From: Oopsacas minuta
Taxonomy: Eukaryota > Porifera > Hexactinellida > Lyssacinosida > Leucopsacidae
DNA: 64,000 nt
Assembly: GCA_024704765.1 (NCBI GenBank)
Contig: JAKMXF010000310.1
Span: forward strand, 914,215 to 978,214
Direction: 5' to 3'
The notes beneath the pieces were generated by a model that ran no database searches, had not been told where the DNA came from, and saw nothing but the letters and a program-made list of their open reading frames with translations. Within the stretch, counting starts at the first letter, position 1. The number at the start of each line of letters is the position of its first letter. This document shows, in pieces, positions 49,701 to 57,157 of the stretch. The position numbers and the translations under genes are program-made.

Positions 49701-52700
49701 GATAGGATACCATTGTTATACGAGAATAACACACTGAGATCAGAATCAGTATCACTAAACCATAGAGCTTCTCCGCATCCGATACTACAGTATATAGTAG
49801 ATGGAGAGACTCTGTTTGAAAAGAATAAAAAGTGAATAAACCCATTGAAATAATCTTGACGCTCATTAAAGTTACTAGGAGTTGGTGCAGCACCTAAATA
49901 TAAACGGCCAGATTGATCTCTAATAGCTGAAATGGGAATTATGCTAACTAATTCTCCGTCAATTAATAAGCTGAAATACCAATTTGATGAATTATAATCA
50001 ATGACAACAGCCAAATGATGCCAAGAGTCTATGAGTAAAGAGCAAACATTGGCTAGTACAATAAACTTATCCCCGTCAAAAGAATTATACACAAAATGAA
50101 AATCTCCATTCACACAAACAAGAGTGATCACTGTATTAGTTGCACCTGAGTTTGGGGCTGCTTTAGATAAAATAGTACATGTTAAGTTATCAGTAAGAGG
50201 TTGATACCAAATCCACAAAGAAATTGTTAGTCCAGAATCTTCTGTACCTAATGAAATACTATCCTTAAACTCTGCGTATTGAGATTGAGTTGATTCTAAT
50301 GAAAGAGAATATCCAGAAAGAGAGGCCCCATTAAACAACACTAGCCCATCATTTTGTGTAGTAATTAATTCTACATTATCTATACCACACCCTCGGGCTT
50401 TAAGAAGCCTGTCTTCATTCAAACACGGATAAGGGATAGTTTCTCTATTAGGTACAAACTCCTGGTTGTAAGAAGTATCTAGCACTTGTAGAGATATATA
50501 AGCAGATGCAATTACATTGAGAGGAGGGAGATCTGAATCTTGAATATCAATAGAAGGATTAATGGCCAGGTTGAAATGTCCTTCAAAATAATTAAACATA
50601 GAATTGAAAGGGTCTATTTGAATGATCGGCATTTCATCATTTTCATTTATCACCATGATAAGAATATTAAGAGATGTCCTGAAGAATGGAGGATGAATAT
50701 CCTGTGCAAATACCGTAATGTTGTGTTCCGAATTCAGCTCAAAGTCTAGCGGGAGCCGGGTAGCAATAACTCCATTATCTGAAATATTGAAAGAATTGGA
50801 AACAGAACTGAGATATAGGGTGTATTCGTTGTTAGGAGGTAAATCGATGTCTGTAATATAAACAGCTGACACAAAAACACCAATAGGAGCAGATTCAAGA
50901 ATGCGGATAGTAGTAGACAAATTCGTTTGAATAATTGGAGCATTATCATTCTCATCTAGTATTTCTACTTCTACATTGCTAGTTGAGCTAAAACTGGGTA
51001 CACCATTATCATTAACTTGAATTAAGAAGGAATAAGAAGCTGCAGATTCCCGATCTAACTCAGAAGATACATAGAGTGTTCCAAGATAGCTATTGACTAT
51101 GAATGGAATTGTAGCATTAGTATTAGAGATAAGTGAGTAAGATAAGTTGGAATTTTCACCAATGTCAGGATCTGTTGTCGAGAAATTATATACCAACATA
51201 CCGATAGAAGTGTTTTCACTTAATCTTATGCGAATTATACCTTCTGGAAACATAGGGATGTTGTCATTCAGGTCAGTAACATCAATTTTCACTTCAATCA
51301 TATTCATGAGAGTAGGAACCCCTCCATCTGTAGCTGAGACATATAGTGTATATTCTATTGTACTCTCTCTATCTAGTACAGAATTAGTATATATCTCTCC
51401 TGTGGTAGAGTTCAATCTGAAGAATAACGAGTATCCTGTGTTTATGAGATTAAAATTAATTAATGAATTGTTACCTAAATCTTGATCAATTGCTTCCACT
51501 CTACCAATAAGCCTCGGGACAAGACCTATTAAACTAGTATTAGTATTGATTGGGGTGAAGTCCTCAGAAATAAAAAATAAATATGGAGTATTTAAGAATG
51601 TTGGAGGGTTGTCATTAATGTCGGTGAGTATTATTAAAACGTTAACAGTTGAATTTCGAGAGTATTGATAAGGAAAGTGAGGATTAAAAGCGGTAACCTG
51701 GAGAATAATTGCGCTAAATCTTTCTCTATCTAAATCAACATTAGAATTTACCGTTATCATGCCAAGTATAGAATCGATGGCAAATGCAGATTGTCCTAGG
51801 GGAGGATGTACACCTGTAATCTGATACTCTACAATTCCATTCACACCAAGATCTACATCCGTAGCTAATACTGTAATTACAGGTGTAGCTATGTCGGAAT
51901 GTTCCTCGATTTGAGTTTCATATGAGGAGCGATCGAAAACAGGAGAGTTGTCATTTTGATCCATAACACGAACATTGATTAAAGTAGTGTCCGAAAATCC
52001 TTGAAATGGACCATCATCATACACTTTTACTTGCAAAGAAAAGAATGAGTCCGTTTCGAAATCAATAGGCTGTGTGTTCCTAAGGGTACCCACAGATGTA
52101 ATGCTGAAGGGTAATGAGGAAGAATTTGTGAGAGAGAAGAACATATCAGTTATTTGAACAGAATCATTATCTGTAGCAAAGAGCTGCAAGAGATTTGAAG
52201 GAGGAGCATTCTCAATTAGAGTTATGTTTATTTCTGTTTGGTTGAATGAAATTGCATTATCATTTATGTCCAATATTGAAATATTTACTTGTGCAAAGTC
52301 AGCTAGAATGGTATCACCTTGATCAGTAACCATAACGAGGAATGAATACTCTATCACATCTTCATAATCAATGCTAGACTCAAGAAATATATAACCAGTT
52401 GTTGAATTTATTAAGAACGGAGTATCTCCTTCAATTGAGTAACTAAGTTTTGCATTAGTACCAGAATCTAGGTCAACAGCATCAACAATTGTAACAAGAG
52501 ATCCTTTGTCTAAATTTTCGAAGATGGAAGCAGTATACAAGCTCCTCGAAAATACTGGCGCATTGTCATTAACATCTAGGACAGAAATAATAACTTCTGC
52601 AGTTCCAATCATATGAGGTAATCCCATATCAATAGCCATGACTGTAAAATCGAATTCTTTTGTTTTCTCGAAGTCAATATCAATATTTGTATAGATTATC

Positions 52701-55700
52701 CCATCATCGTCAATTACGAAAGAATTGAAAACTCCCTGCAATATCAAAGTGATAGCAGAATTACCACCTAAATCTAAGTCCTGAGCTATGACTTGTAAAA
52801 CACTAGTACCTATAGCAGTACCCTCGAGTACGTTTGAAGAGTAATTTGATTGCAAAAATGTGGGCGCATTATCATTGGTGTCATTTACATTAATCAAAAT
52901 TAAAGCTGAAGTTTCAAATATTCCATCGCTAGCCTGAATGGTAATCATATGAACAGCAAGTTTTTCAAAGTCGATCATCATAGCTAATGTAATCACCCCC
53001 GTTTCAGAGTTAATAGAGAAAAAATTTGATTCTGAAGAAGGAAGGATAGAAAAAGTTAGTGTTCCATTATTGTCAGACGTTTGACAAGCAGCTATGAGCT
53101 CGGTGCGAATAATTCCTCCCACGAGACATTGATCAATATTACAAGTGTCAGCATCTGTGGCTAACACAGATGGAAGTAGGAGAGGGGTACCGATTGTAGC
53201 ATTTTCTGGGAGAGTAGTTTGATAGAAAGGAAGCATAAAGGTTGGTTCATTATCATTATCATTTAATATCTGTATGTTAACAGGTACTACCATTCTATTC
53301 ATACCACCATCTACTGCTGATACATTGACAGAGTATGTATTAACATTCTCAAAATCTATTGTGCCACTAAGCCATATTATCCCACTAATAGGGCTGATCG
53401 AAAAGGGAACATGAGATGGTGTAATATAGTATTGTACCTCCCCAAAAGAACCACTGTCTCTATCACTAGCTTCCACTTGGAGTATAGTCGTGTTTAATGG
53501 AGTATTTTCACATACAACTGCGGTGTAATTAGTCAGAGAAAATATAGGGATATTGTCATTTTCATCAGTGACATTTACTATCAACTGAGCAGAAGAAGTC
53601 ATAGATGGCCTCCCGTTGTCGACAGCAACAACTGTCAGGGTATATGAATTTCTGACCTCAAAATCTAGAATTGCATCATTCCTAACAGTAACAACACCAC
53701 TCGTATCAGTAATGGAGAAAGTACTAGAGTTATCAATAAGAGAGTAAATAAAACTGCCATAAATTCCAATATCATCATCACTAGCCACCACGATGCAATT
53801 TCCTAATATAACTCCTTCAGGAAATATGCAAAATATGGGATCTTGCAAAAACGTAGGCGCCATAGTATTCTGTATCAGATTAATAGTGACTGAAGCATTA
53901 TTGTCAGAGTCTGTAACTGAACAGGACGGGCCAGTTGCACCTATTACTAACATATAAGAAATAAAAGGATCCAAGGAATCCTCATCAGCAACTAAATACA
54001 ATATCCCTGTATCAGGATTAATCTCAAATATAGTAACATTTGTCAAATAAGGGAATACCTGAAGTATCTCGAATCTAATCGAACTTGTACCATTGGGCGA
54101 TTCATCAGGATCAATTGCTAGTATTGTAATCAGAGATGCTCCAGAAAGTGTTTGGAGAGGGAGTGTGTAGTTGTAAGTATCAGGTAAGAAGGAAGGACAG
54201 TTATCATTCTGATCAGTAATGTTAACGAAAAGAGAAGTTGTAGAGGTGAACAATCCATCTGTGACTTCTAATGTCAATAAATAGTACGATATTAATTCTC
54301 TATCAATTACAATTGTAGAAGAAGTATAAACATCCCCGGTAGTGTTGTTTATTATGAAAGGGCATTGTTCTGGACAATTCTTTATGCTATAGATTAGAGT
54401 AAAAATTGAATTTTGTGAATCGACATCAGTTGCCTCAGCCGTAAATACAAATAAATTTAACATATTTTCTTCAATGTTAAAATCATAAGGAGTATTAACG
54501 AATAACGGAAGGTTGTCATTTACTGATTGTATAGTAACTTGAGATATAGCAGAGGAACTCCAAGCAAAGCCGTCAAATACTGAGAGGTAAAATACCCGAG
54601 TGGTTGAAATCGGCTCCAAGGCAGGGTCAAAGAAAGTTATGTTAGAAATTAAAGACGAAACAGTAGAGAGAGATGTGAAAGGTGAAAAATATATACTACA
54701 ATGAGGCGATGAATCGTTACAATTTAACTTCGGGTAAATTGAAATCAAAGATAAATCACGAATATCTCCATATTGTATTCGAAGCTCAGATATATATTTA
54801 CTATCTGGGTCTATTATGACAGGTTGTAAGCTAATCATTACAGCTGGTTGATTTTCAACAAATGTTGTCGTATAGTCGTTAGAAGAAGTTGATGAATCAA
54901 GATCTAGGATAGGTGCATCATTTACAAGCGAAATATAAATGTAAATAAAAGATAGTTCACTGATCAATAATCCATCAGAGGCAGATACAGATATAACTCG
55001 TATAAGATCTTTAGGCTCTTCTTCAGAATTAGAATAAGTTAAAGTTCGAAGTGTGTCTATAAATAGGTCAGGCGTTGAGGAAAATGAGGAGATAGTAATG
55101 CGATGAGGAGATTGAGTTACCAACAGAGAGGAGGAAGGAGAGAGTGATATGAATTCAGATTCATTCTGAGGATTAGTCAGAGTGATGATTACTTCAGTCA
55201 ACTCAACATTATCTGCATCTAATATTGAAATATTGAAGGGTAAGATAGATATATTACCAGAAGATTCACGATAGGTAACAAAGTAATCTCTTCCTGGCTC
55301 TAGGCCATTCAGATCAACGACAGGAGCATCATTAATTGGAGTTAGAGTAATAGTAACCAAGTCAGCTATGCTAGTGGAGTTGAGATCATCTGTAACATAA
55401 ATTTCAACATCTCGAGCTCCTGCTGTAGGATCACCTGAAGTTATGTTGTGTGCATACAGTAGATTTCTTAAAAGAGACTGATACGTAGATAAGGTAGCTA
55501 TACCACTGATAGATATCTGATGTTTGTTTATTTGCAGAAGGGCTAGCCCTGGAAACGGATTACTTAACATAAGTACTTCACTTTCTCCGTCAGGAGGGGT
55601 TATTGAGAAGCGAATAAGGGCTCGCGAAAGAAATAAGCTATCAACATCACTCAATATGAGATTAGGGGTAATAAGAACACTACGATTTGATTGGTTTTCT

Positions 55701-55732
55701 AAGTAGTTGATTATTCCACCATTCACTTGAAC
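12455..55732 (-). CDS. Giant cadherin / adhesin-repeat / receptor-L / EGF / LamG protein, about 26 exons, 5' partial
   Basis: Approximate exons, high to low: 55732-43234, 41737-41439, 40992-40779, 40467-40053, 39268-38876, 35188-34807, 33890-33633, 33236-32150, 32056-31568, 31515-31366, 30102-29804, 26922-26618, 26438-26284, 26218-26010, 24003-23822, 23606-23364, 22258-21890, 21395-21192, 20198-17701, 17588-17097, 16560-16194, 16127-15925, 15487-15199, 13735-13646, 13122-12937 and 12551-12455. Joins keep frame and rebuild domain motifs, for example TDFI plus ENGNPI and VF plus SGCIRD. About 7,400 residues are visible. Modules are all extracellular adhesion types: roughly 27 cadherin domains, about 20 adhesin-like repeats, a jelly-roll LamG, a receptor-L-like region, ten EGFs and three LamG. 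No signal peptide (5' end missing) and no membrane segment are seen. Fat-like cadherins are the nearest familiar design, but the L domain and adhesin repeats do not fit them. Role in cell or matrix adhesion is inference. Confidence 0.82.
12838..12925. repeat. GGAATCCC/CCTGTGGG dispersed repeat, copy 1
   Basis: This intronic sequence is built from CCTGTGGGRATCCC-like words. It matches, on the opposite strand, the interior of the MITE at 24972-25384 (near 25126-25240). It directly follows the 12937 splice donor and reads through in frame, which could mislead automated gene models. Confidence 0.6.
13355..13403. repeat. Short inverted repeat (21-bp arms)
   Basis: TTATAGGAAATTAACGCGAT pairs with its near-perfect inverse across a loop of about 7 bases. 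A relative of this unit lies at about 55920-55975 upstream of the giant gene's first exon, so it is a dispersed miniature element. Confidence 0.6.
13738..15198. other. Large intron of the giant gene filled with repeats
   Basis: No coding potential is visible. It holds a palindrome at 13836-13899 (ATTTTAGTACTGAG arms), a pogo-like end at about 14267 (CAGTGAAACTTCTTAATAGC) without an obvious partner, and AT-rich sequence. Confidence 0.55.
13836..13899. repeat. Palindromic element with GGCTCAGTACTAAAAT end
   Basis: The arms ATTTTAGTACTGAG and CTCAGTACTAAAAT enclose a second palindrome around TTGTATGTACGTATA. Related GTGGCTCAGT(T)CTAAAATGG words occur at about 28330, 34605 and 36635. Confidence 0.65.
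15199..17588 (-). CDS. Exons for LamG1, EGF10, LamG2 and start of LamG3
   Basis: Exon 17588-17097 (DTICLFSPGIVFSTWLWQ, ELHVDGIYC) and the start of 16560-16194 (NYYIGGTREEGNFNGLLSNP) form LamG1. The latter exon then has an EGF (NPCQNGGVC, CQCPDQYEGARC) and begins LamG2 (GGLLYYSDAIRIR). Exon 16127-15925 continues LamG2, and exon 15487-15199 finishes it (SGCVRNLRINNSPL, VQYGC) and opens LamG3. LamG domains bind sugars, laminins or other adhesion proteins in known families. The alternation LamG-EGF-LamG is typical of Fat, Flamingo, Crumbs and neurexin-type ectodomains. Confidence 0.82.
17701..20198 (-). CDS. Exon with adhesin-like repeat, receptor-L-domain-like region and nine EGF domains
   Basis: One 2.5-kb exon. 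Its first 250 residues close the array of adhesin-like repeats. The next 250 consist of beta-helix-like repeats (GLRVINGSLVLREI, LAGLENLEFFRSI, ISVIGNLELLNV, LSIIGNSQIVSVDGL). They end NNQLCYIGGDI and NLCF, the hallmark of the receptor L domain of EGF- and insulin-receptor families. Nine EGF modules follow, many with calcium-binding type linkers (INDCND, VNECNY, IDECLV) and CXCXXGYTGXXC ends. The exon stops at FSGTR before a donor at 17700. In receptor kinases L domains bind ligands. Their presence next to a cadherin array suggests ligand recognition, which is inference. Confidence 0.83.
21192..30102 (-). CDS. Eight exons of adhesin-like repeats
   Basis: Exons at 30102-29804, 26922-26618, 26438-26284, 26218-26010, 24003-23822, 23606-23364, 22258-21890 and 21395-21192 join in frame. 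Each repeat of about 120-150 residues carries the same landmarks: ND(N)xP, a short beta strand with F(T/V)EG or FxEE, D(D/E)D, LTYTN or LKYI near the end with EP, and VxDG. Examples are FVFVEGTSSLPIGSLTSIS and FTEGHMNNTLNVGTLS. These lack the full DxNDN calcium set of classical cadherins. The large introns between them are packed with MITEs. Confidence 0.75.
21680..21830. repeat. GTTTGTTTG-containing dispersed repeat, copy 1
   Basis: TTGTTTGTTTG and GTCAAGG precede an A-rich stretch ending with an AATTTCGC(T/A)ATTC word. Related copies lie at 34230-34360 and 55808-55925. All are outside exons. Confidence 0.55.
22342..22439. repeat. 98-bp palindromic MITE
   Basis: The inverted arms are ACCCCACTTAATCATCCGA and CGGATAATTGAGTGGGA, with TA on both sides. 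It is a pogo-like miniature element in an intron. Related words occur at 37165-37230 and 38650-38705. Confidence 0.65.
24028..24199. repeat. Pogo-like MITE in intron
   Basis: The inverted words GAACCTGCATAAAC (left) and GTTTATGCAGGTTC (right) enclose about 170 bp. The left end CAG follows TA. The right limit is approximate. Confidence 0.55.
24694..24859. repeat. Pogo-like MITE, 166 bp
   Basis: The left end TAGTGAAACTGCGTTAATAC matches the inverse of the right end GTATTAACGAGGTTCTACTG. TA flanks both sides. Confidence 0.65.
24972..25384. repeat. Pogo-like MITE, 413 bp
   Basis: The left end is CAGTAGAACATCTATAAGTG and the right end the inverse form of CAATGCAACTTCTATAAGTG, with TA on both sides. 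It shares CCCATTCCCC-rich ends with 283-686 and carries the CCTGTGGGATTC repeat of 12838-12925 inside. Confidence 0.65.
27064..27211. repeat. Pogo-like MITE, 148 bp
   Basis: The left end CAATAACTCCCGTTATATTT and right end TGTTATAACGAGGGTTTACTG are inverse copies with TA flanks. Confidence 0.6.
28302..28353. repeat. GCCGAC/GTGGCTCAG dispersed motif
   Basis: GCCGACTAACACAATACATA is followed by GTGGCTCAGTTCTAAAATGG. The same pair of words occurs at 34590-34637 (minus) and 36608-36655, and in partial form at 13881-13899. It is probably the conserved end of a non-autonomous family. Confidence 0.55.
29063..29320. mobile_element. hAT MITE, copy 2
   Basis: This is a 258-bp element with 13-bp inverted ends CAGTGGCGTCGTG / CACGACGCCACTG. 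GCACCTAT on the left and GCGCCTAT on the right form an 8-bp hAT-type target duplication with one mismatch. The interior is homologous to 7947-8203. It lies in an intron of the giant gene. Confidence 0.85.
30241..30887 (+). pseudogene. Tc1/mariner transposase relic
   Basis: An open stretch at about 30326-30613 encodes IGPFFFEDENRSTVTGNSER and QYFQHEGGTPHTTN. These match a widespread animal mariner-group transposase, with Q-EGGTPH in place of the usual QDGATPH. The second catalytic Asp of that motif is therefore Glu. Downstream, LKDRVY and PQLEERMIEEFGAYK continue in other frames with stops. Only the C-terminal half is left. Flanking words GGTGGTTCAAATAGTTAGAA and TTTCTAAATATTTAGAAATC may be decayed ends. 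It lies inside an intron. Confidence 0.75.
30888..31253. repeat. Pogo-like MITE with GTAACTCGAACAT ends
   Basis: The left end CAGTCAACACCCAGTAACTC and the inverse right end CAGTCACCATCCGGTAACTC agree, each followed by GAACAT. The interior repeats CGTTAGCTCGAAC several times. TA is on the right, TC on the left. Confidence 0.65.
31366..35188 (-). CDS. Exons with about five cadherin domains followed by adhesin-like repeats
   Basis: Exons 35188-34807, 33890-33633 and 33236-32150 encode classical cadherin repeats with DENDNQPIF, DVNDNFPRF, ENDNAPSF, LDREDTSFYN and LDYEDEIFYN. They match the calcium-binding DRE/DYE, DxNDN and DAD motifs. The last of these exons shifts to the adhesin-like class (ADDNPPLV, FTEEGAELELGS) and has a short Cys cluster (CILSDEEL, MSCENIQLCVDQCGE). 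Exons 32056-31568 and 31515-31366 continue that class (NFSEGSEPLMVGSEAG). Joins were placed at GT/AG sites that keep frame. Confidence 0.78.
33956..34060. mobile_element. Possible hAT-family terminus in intron
   Basis: CAGTGCTTCTCAAACTTTTC followed by GGCCCC resembles the ends of common animal hAT elements. No partner end was found; the right limit is arbitrary. Confidence 0.4.
34230..34360. repeat. GTTTGTTTG-containing dispersed repeat, copy 2
   Basis: AATCTCAATTGTTATTTGTT is followed by GTTTGTCTG and ACGGTATACAATTTTGAAAT. It is homologous to 55808-55925 and 21680-21830. Confidence 0.55.
34590..34637. repeat. GCCGAC/GTGGCTCAG dispersed motif (inverse orientation)
   Basis: AACCATTTTAGACTGAGCCA followed by TATTATAGTCGGCAC is the inverse of the motif at 28302 and 36608. 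Confidence 0.55.
35290..35475. repeat. Pogo-like MITE, about 186 bp
   Basis: AAATGAACTCCCGGTATATC on the left is matched by the inverse of ATTACGGGAGTTAACTG on the right, with TA flanks. Confidence 0.55.
35630..35770 (-). repeat. Dispersed repeat (GTATACAGGG, GGGCCTGGCTGGG, TATGACGTCATTG)
   Basis: On the minus strand it reads GGGCTGATATTTCGTATACA, then GGGCCTGGCTGGGAC, GGCGAAAATTCACAC and ATTATGACGTCATTGCC. It matches 42389-42530 (plus) over its whole length and 59360-59425 (minus) and 58010-58060 in part. Confidence 0.7.
36329..36367. repeat. Perfect 17-bp hairpin
   Basis: AAGTTTTAAAATCGCTC and GAGCGATTTTAAAACTT are exact inverses around a 5-base loop (GATTT). No gene or known terminator context; it lies in an intron. 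Confidence 0.75.
36608..36655. repeat. GCCGAC/GTGGCCCAG dispersed motif
   Basis: GTGCCGACTATACTTTAGTA then GTGGCCCAGTATTGAAATGG. It is the third good copy of the motif at 28302 and 34590. Confidence 0.5.
36893..37092. repeat. Long near-perfect inverted repeat (arms about 87 bp, loop 25 bp)
   Basis: The arm at about 36893-36979 (ending GGCACTATTAATTGGGGGCA, TTATG) pairs with 37005-37092 with only a handful of mismatches, including the inner 72 bases. The loop is 25 bases. Transcribed as part of the intron, it would fold into a long RNA hairpin. The likeliest origin is a foldback MITE. A hairpin-RNA role is possible but unsupported by any other sign. Confidence 0.8.
37285..37741 (+). pseudogene. 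Tc1/IS630-like transposase N-terminal relic
   Basis: The plus strand encodes a helix-turn-helix stretch (KRKRLIAAHEAGISYQKMSE, LYGVKKDTAYRI), then a stop. After frame changes come GRLHTVKKLESIPINRNK and ARRDHTIWLKVN, which resemble the linker and start of the catalytic domain of IS630/Tc1-related animal transposases. The catalytic core is missing. It abuts a hAT-type end (CAGTGGCGGCGCTAG) at about 37751. Confidence 0.6.
37751..38420 (-). pseudogene. hAT-type (ZMYM1/DUF4371-like) transposase fragment
   Basis: Two overlapping minus-strand frames encode GGNFLEIL-like text (NKGNFLEILSSYAIHDPIIK), AQYTHHSIQDQLL, YFAIMCDEMEDVGKEEQLSI and LRYVDSGVLHEDF. This is the N-terminal half of hAT transposases found in ZMYM1/52 kDa repressor-like proteins. 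A frameshift lies near 38230, where the upstream part (FQESVRSGSIITKMAA) switches frame. At 37751, CAGTGGCGGCGCTAG is a hAT-type inverted end. The C-terminal half and the other end are missing. Confidence 0.75.
38876..41737 (-). CDS. Four exons of adhesin-like repeats
   Basis: Exons 41737-41439, 40992-40779, 40467-40053 and 39268-38876. The first joins the giant exon at TDFI/ENGNPISV and completes the FIEN motif. Others show SYSEGQGNLLL, DADDATLRFVSI, DLNGPNIPSSNFNATF and YENSAPIM/VVSDN, plus LRSTTYSN and IKYENTQNEPTPGTR near repeat ends. The final exon runs into a cadherin start (NDNPPIFSQDKYIG) completed by exon 35188. Confidence 0.78.
39367..39465. repeat. Pogo-like MITE, 99 bp
   Basis: TAATCAACTTCCGTTATAAG and the inverse of GATATAACAAGAGTTGACTG form the ends; TA flanks both sides. 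Confidence 0.6.
39675..39834. repeat. Pogo-like MITE, about 160 bp
   Basis: CAGTAGACTCCGCTCAATAG on the left and the inverse of GCAGAGTCTACGCTA on the right; TA flanks. End lengths differ by two bases. Confidence 0.5.
42389..42535 (+). repeat. Dispersed repeat (GTATACAGGGG, GGCCTGGCTGGG, TATGACGTCATTG), plus copy
   Basis: Reads TTGCTGATTTTTGGTATACA, then AGGCCTGGCTGGGCC, GACGAAAATTCACAC and ATTATGACGTCATTGTC. It is the best-matching partner of 35630-35770. Confidence 0.7.
42824..42873. repeat. CTAGT-ended repeat (Helitron-like 3' terminus?)
   Basis: GGCACTAAGCTGTCGCGCAG then CGACCTAGCAAGCGAAGCGG and CTAGT. A near-identical block lies at 59228-59273, and a worn one at 41208-41255. The small hairpin TGTCGCGCAGCGAC followed by CTAG and T is reminiscent of Helitron 3' ends. 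No 5' TC end or helicase was found. Confidence 0.4.
43234..55732 (-). CDS. 12.5-kb single exon: about 22 cadherin domains, 11 adhesin-like repeats and a LamG-like domain
   Basis: It is open for about 4,165 codons between an acceptor (TTCTAG, 55733) and a donor (GTAAGT, 43233). From the N-terminal side there are three adhesin-like repeats (DAPVVDLNGLEPGRDYFVTY, DLDSSTSSNDYTTTF). Then come about 13 cadherin domains with DxNDNxPxF linkers and LDRE/DFE motifs, and a LamG-like insert. Four adhesin-like repeats, seven cadherins, three adhesin-like repeats, two cadherins and a final adhesin-like repeat complete it. Cadherin domains bind calcium between modules and mediate cell adhesion. The first codons (VQVNGGIINYLE) lie inside a domain, so upstream exons must exist, but none was recognised between 55733 and the window end. 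Confidence 0.88.
49755..50435 (-). CDS. LamG-like jelly-roll domain inside the cadherin array (part of the giant exon)
   Basis: About 225 residues starting at PCLNEDRLLKARGCG with LVLFNGASLSGYSL, FKDSISLGTEDSGLTISLWI, SWHHLAVVIDY, SLLIDGELVS, RLYLGAAPTPSN and FNGFIHFLFFSNRV, then CSIGCGEALWF. The SLWxW, WHHLAV and LYLG signatures are those of LamG/concanavalin-like folds of the LamGL type. Four cysteines may pair. It interrupts an adhesin-like repeat: the FEGHFN start lies before it and EYEELMNSLYYVNTIDEP after it. Confidence 0.8.
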
Positions 55733-55807
55733 CTAGAACATATAATTATGATGTGCTAATAATCACAAAAAAACTGAACATATGTACAACCAAAATTATC
55801 TACATAT

Positions 55808-55925
55808 GTATATTATTAAATCTCAATTGTTGTTTGTTTGCCAGTTGTCAAGGGATGGATGTACGGTATGGGATTATGAATTGAATTTCGCAATTCCGAG
55901 ATGTCGCATGACTACCTTAGTATAG
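55808..55925. repeat. GTTTGTTTG-containing dispersed repeat, copy 3
   Basis: AATCTCAATTGTTGTTTGTT, GTCAAGGGATGGATGTACGG, then GAATTTCGCAATTCCGAGAT. Homologous to 34230-34360 and 21680-21830. Next to it, GGAAATTAACGCGAT and CGCGAAATTTCC at 55925-55972 resemble the small inverted repeat at 13355. Confidence 0.55.
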
Positions 55926-56199
55926 GAAATTAACGCGATATTTCTCCAAACCGCGAAATTTCCTTAATATCATGCATTATCATATTTAGCACTCAGAGAA
56001 TTAAAAGTTTAACGAACGCACTGACTAAATAACTGTAATGAATCCGACAATAAAGTAGAATATAACACTCAAATTGAACAATTTTATGTAACAGAAATTT
56101 AAGTAAGATATGGTAATCCTCATTGATTAGCTTCTAGTTTATTTTTGCACCTAATTCCAACTGCTAAATATGGGGAAAAACAAGAATATAACAATAAAA

Positions 56200-56335
56200 T
56201 CTGCTTTTCAAATTGAAGGACAGAGATGTTGGTAGGAAACAAAAAGCTATTGCTGCTAAAATTAATATCCCCCAGTAAGAGTTTCACGTACTGTTAAACG
56301 TCATCCCATTTCACCATTGAAGAAAACATTCTAAT
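56200..56335 (+). pseudogene. Tc1-like transposase HTH relic
   Basis: LKDRDVGRKQKAIAAKINIP is followed, after a one-base frame change, by VRVSRTVKRHPISPLKKTF. This is the shape of the N-terminal helix-turn-helix of Tc1-type transposases. Nothing of the catalytic domain was seen. Confidence 0.5.
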
Positions 56336-56481
56336 CAAACGCATTGATATTAAGCAATCAATAGTTTGTCTGGAGTTGTAGAACAATTAGGCCTGGTTTG
56401 CAAGAAGAATTTGATCTGAATTCCCTTTTTGACTCAAAAAAAGGAATATGCAATTTTTGGCCACCACTGATGTGGGAGAAG

Positions 56482-56771
56482 GGCAGGGGTTGCCCAACTC
56501 GTTTTAATCGTGGGCCAATATCAGATCCCAAAGTATTTATATGTGCTAGCTATATATTAATGCTACCTATACTTAACTTAAGAACTGTTCATATTGCAAA
56601 TTTAGAAATAATAAATATCTTACTCACTAATTATTGATATTAAATATACACTCAGTATCTAATTGAATATAGTTCAGGATAAGTTAGGTAGAAATATACG
56701 AATTGAATGGTGTAAAAGTTTTAGTGACCTACATTTGTGCGGGCCTTATTTTGGGCACCTCTCATGTAGGT
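56482..56771. mobile_element. Possible small hAT element
   Basis: The left end CAGGGGTTGCCCAACTCG and right end GGGCACCTCTCATG are roughly inverse. Inner GTGGGCC and GCGGGCCTTATTTTG words support this. No 8-bp duplication was found, so limits are uncertain. Confidence 0.4.
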
Positions 56772-57157
56772 TTTGATCAATGATTTATCGATGTGTGATT
56801 TGCACTATAATAATAAGTAAGATAGTAACAGGAAAATTTCAAATTACAGTCTGTGCCGACGTAATTTCACTAAATAAATTATAGCGAATTTTGTCCTAGT
56901 GTTACATATTCAAAGTCAAAAATATATCTCCCAAACAATCAAGAAAGGACCATATATTCGGAGCGTGAGTTTCGAAACAGCTTCAAATACAGATAAATAC
57001 TTTTCTTTTAATATCTACCTGTTTATACTTATTTAATAAATTTTCCCATATTTATTTCTTCAGATTGACTCGAGCCCTTGATCTTCAAGAATATTTAAAA
57101 TTGATAGAATTTCATCTTGTGGTAATAAGGGTAATACTATTATACAGGGGAGCCATT
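56772..57157. other. Non-coding AT-rich stretch
   Basis: No gene or clear repeat. AAATTACAGTCTGTGCCGAC at about 56834 resembles the word next to the long hairpin at 36905. Confidence 0.4.

Noticed and set aside
44658-51485. Plus-strand and other-frame open stretches over the 12.5-kb exon
   Set aside because: Shadows of the long cadherin frame; none has motifs or splice context.
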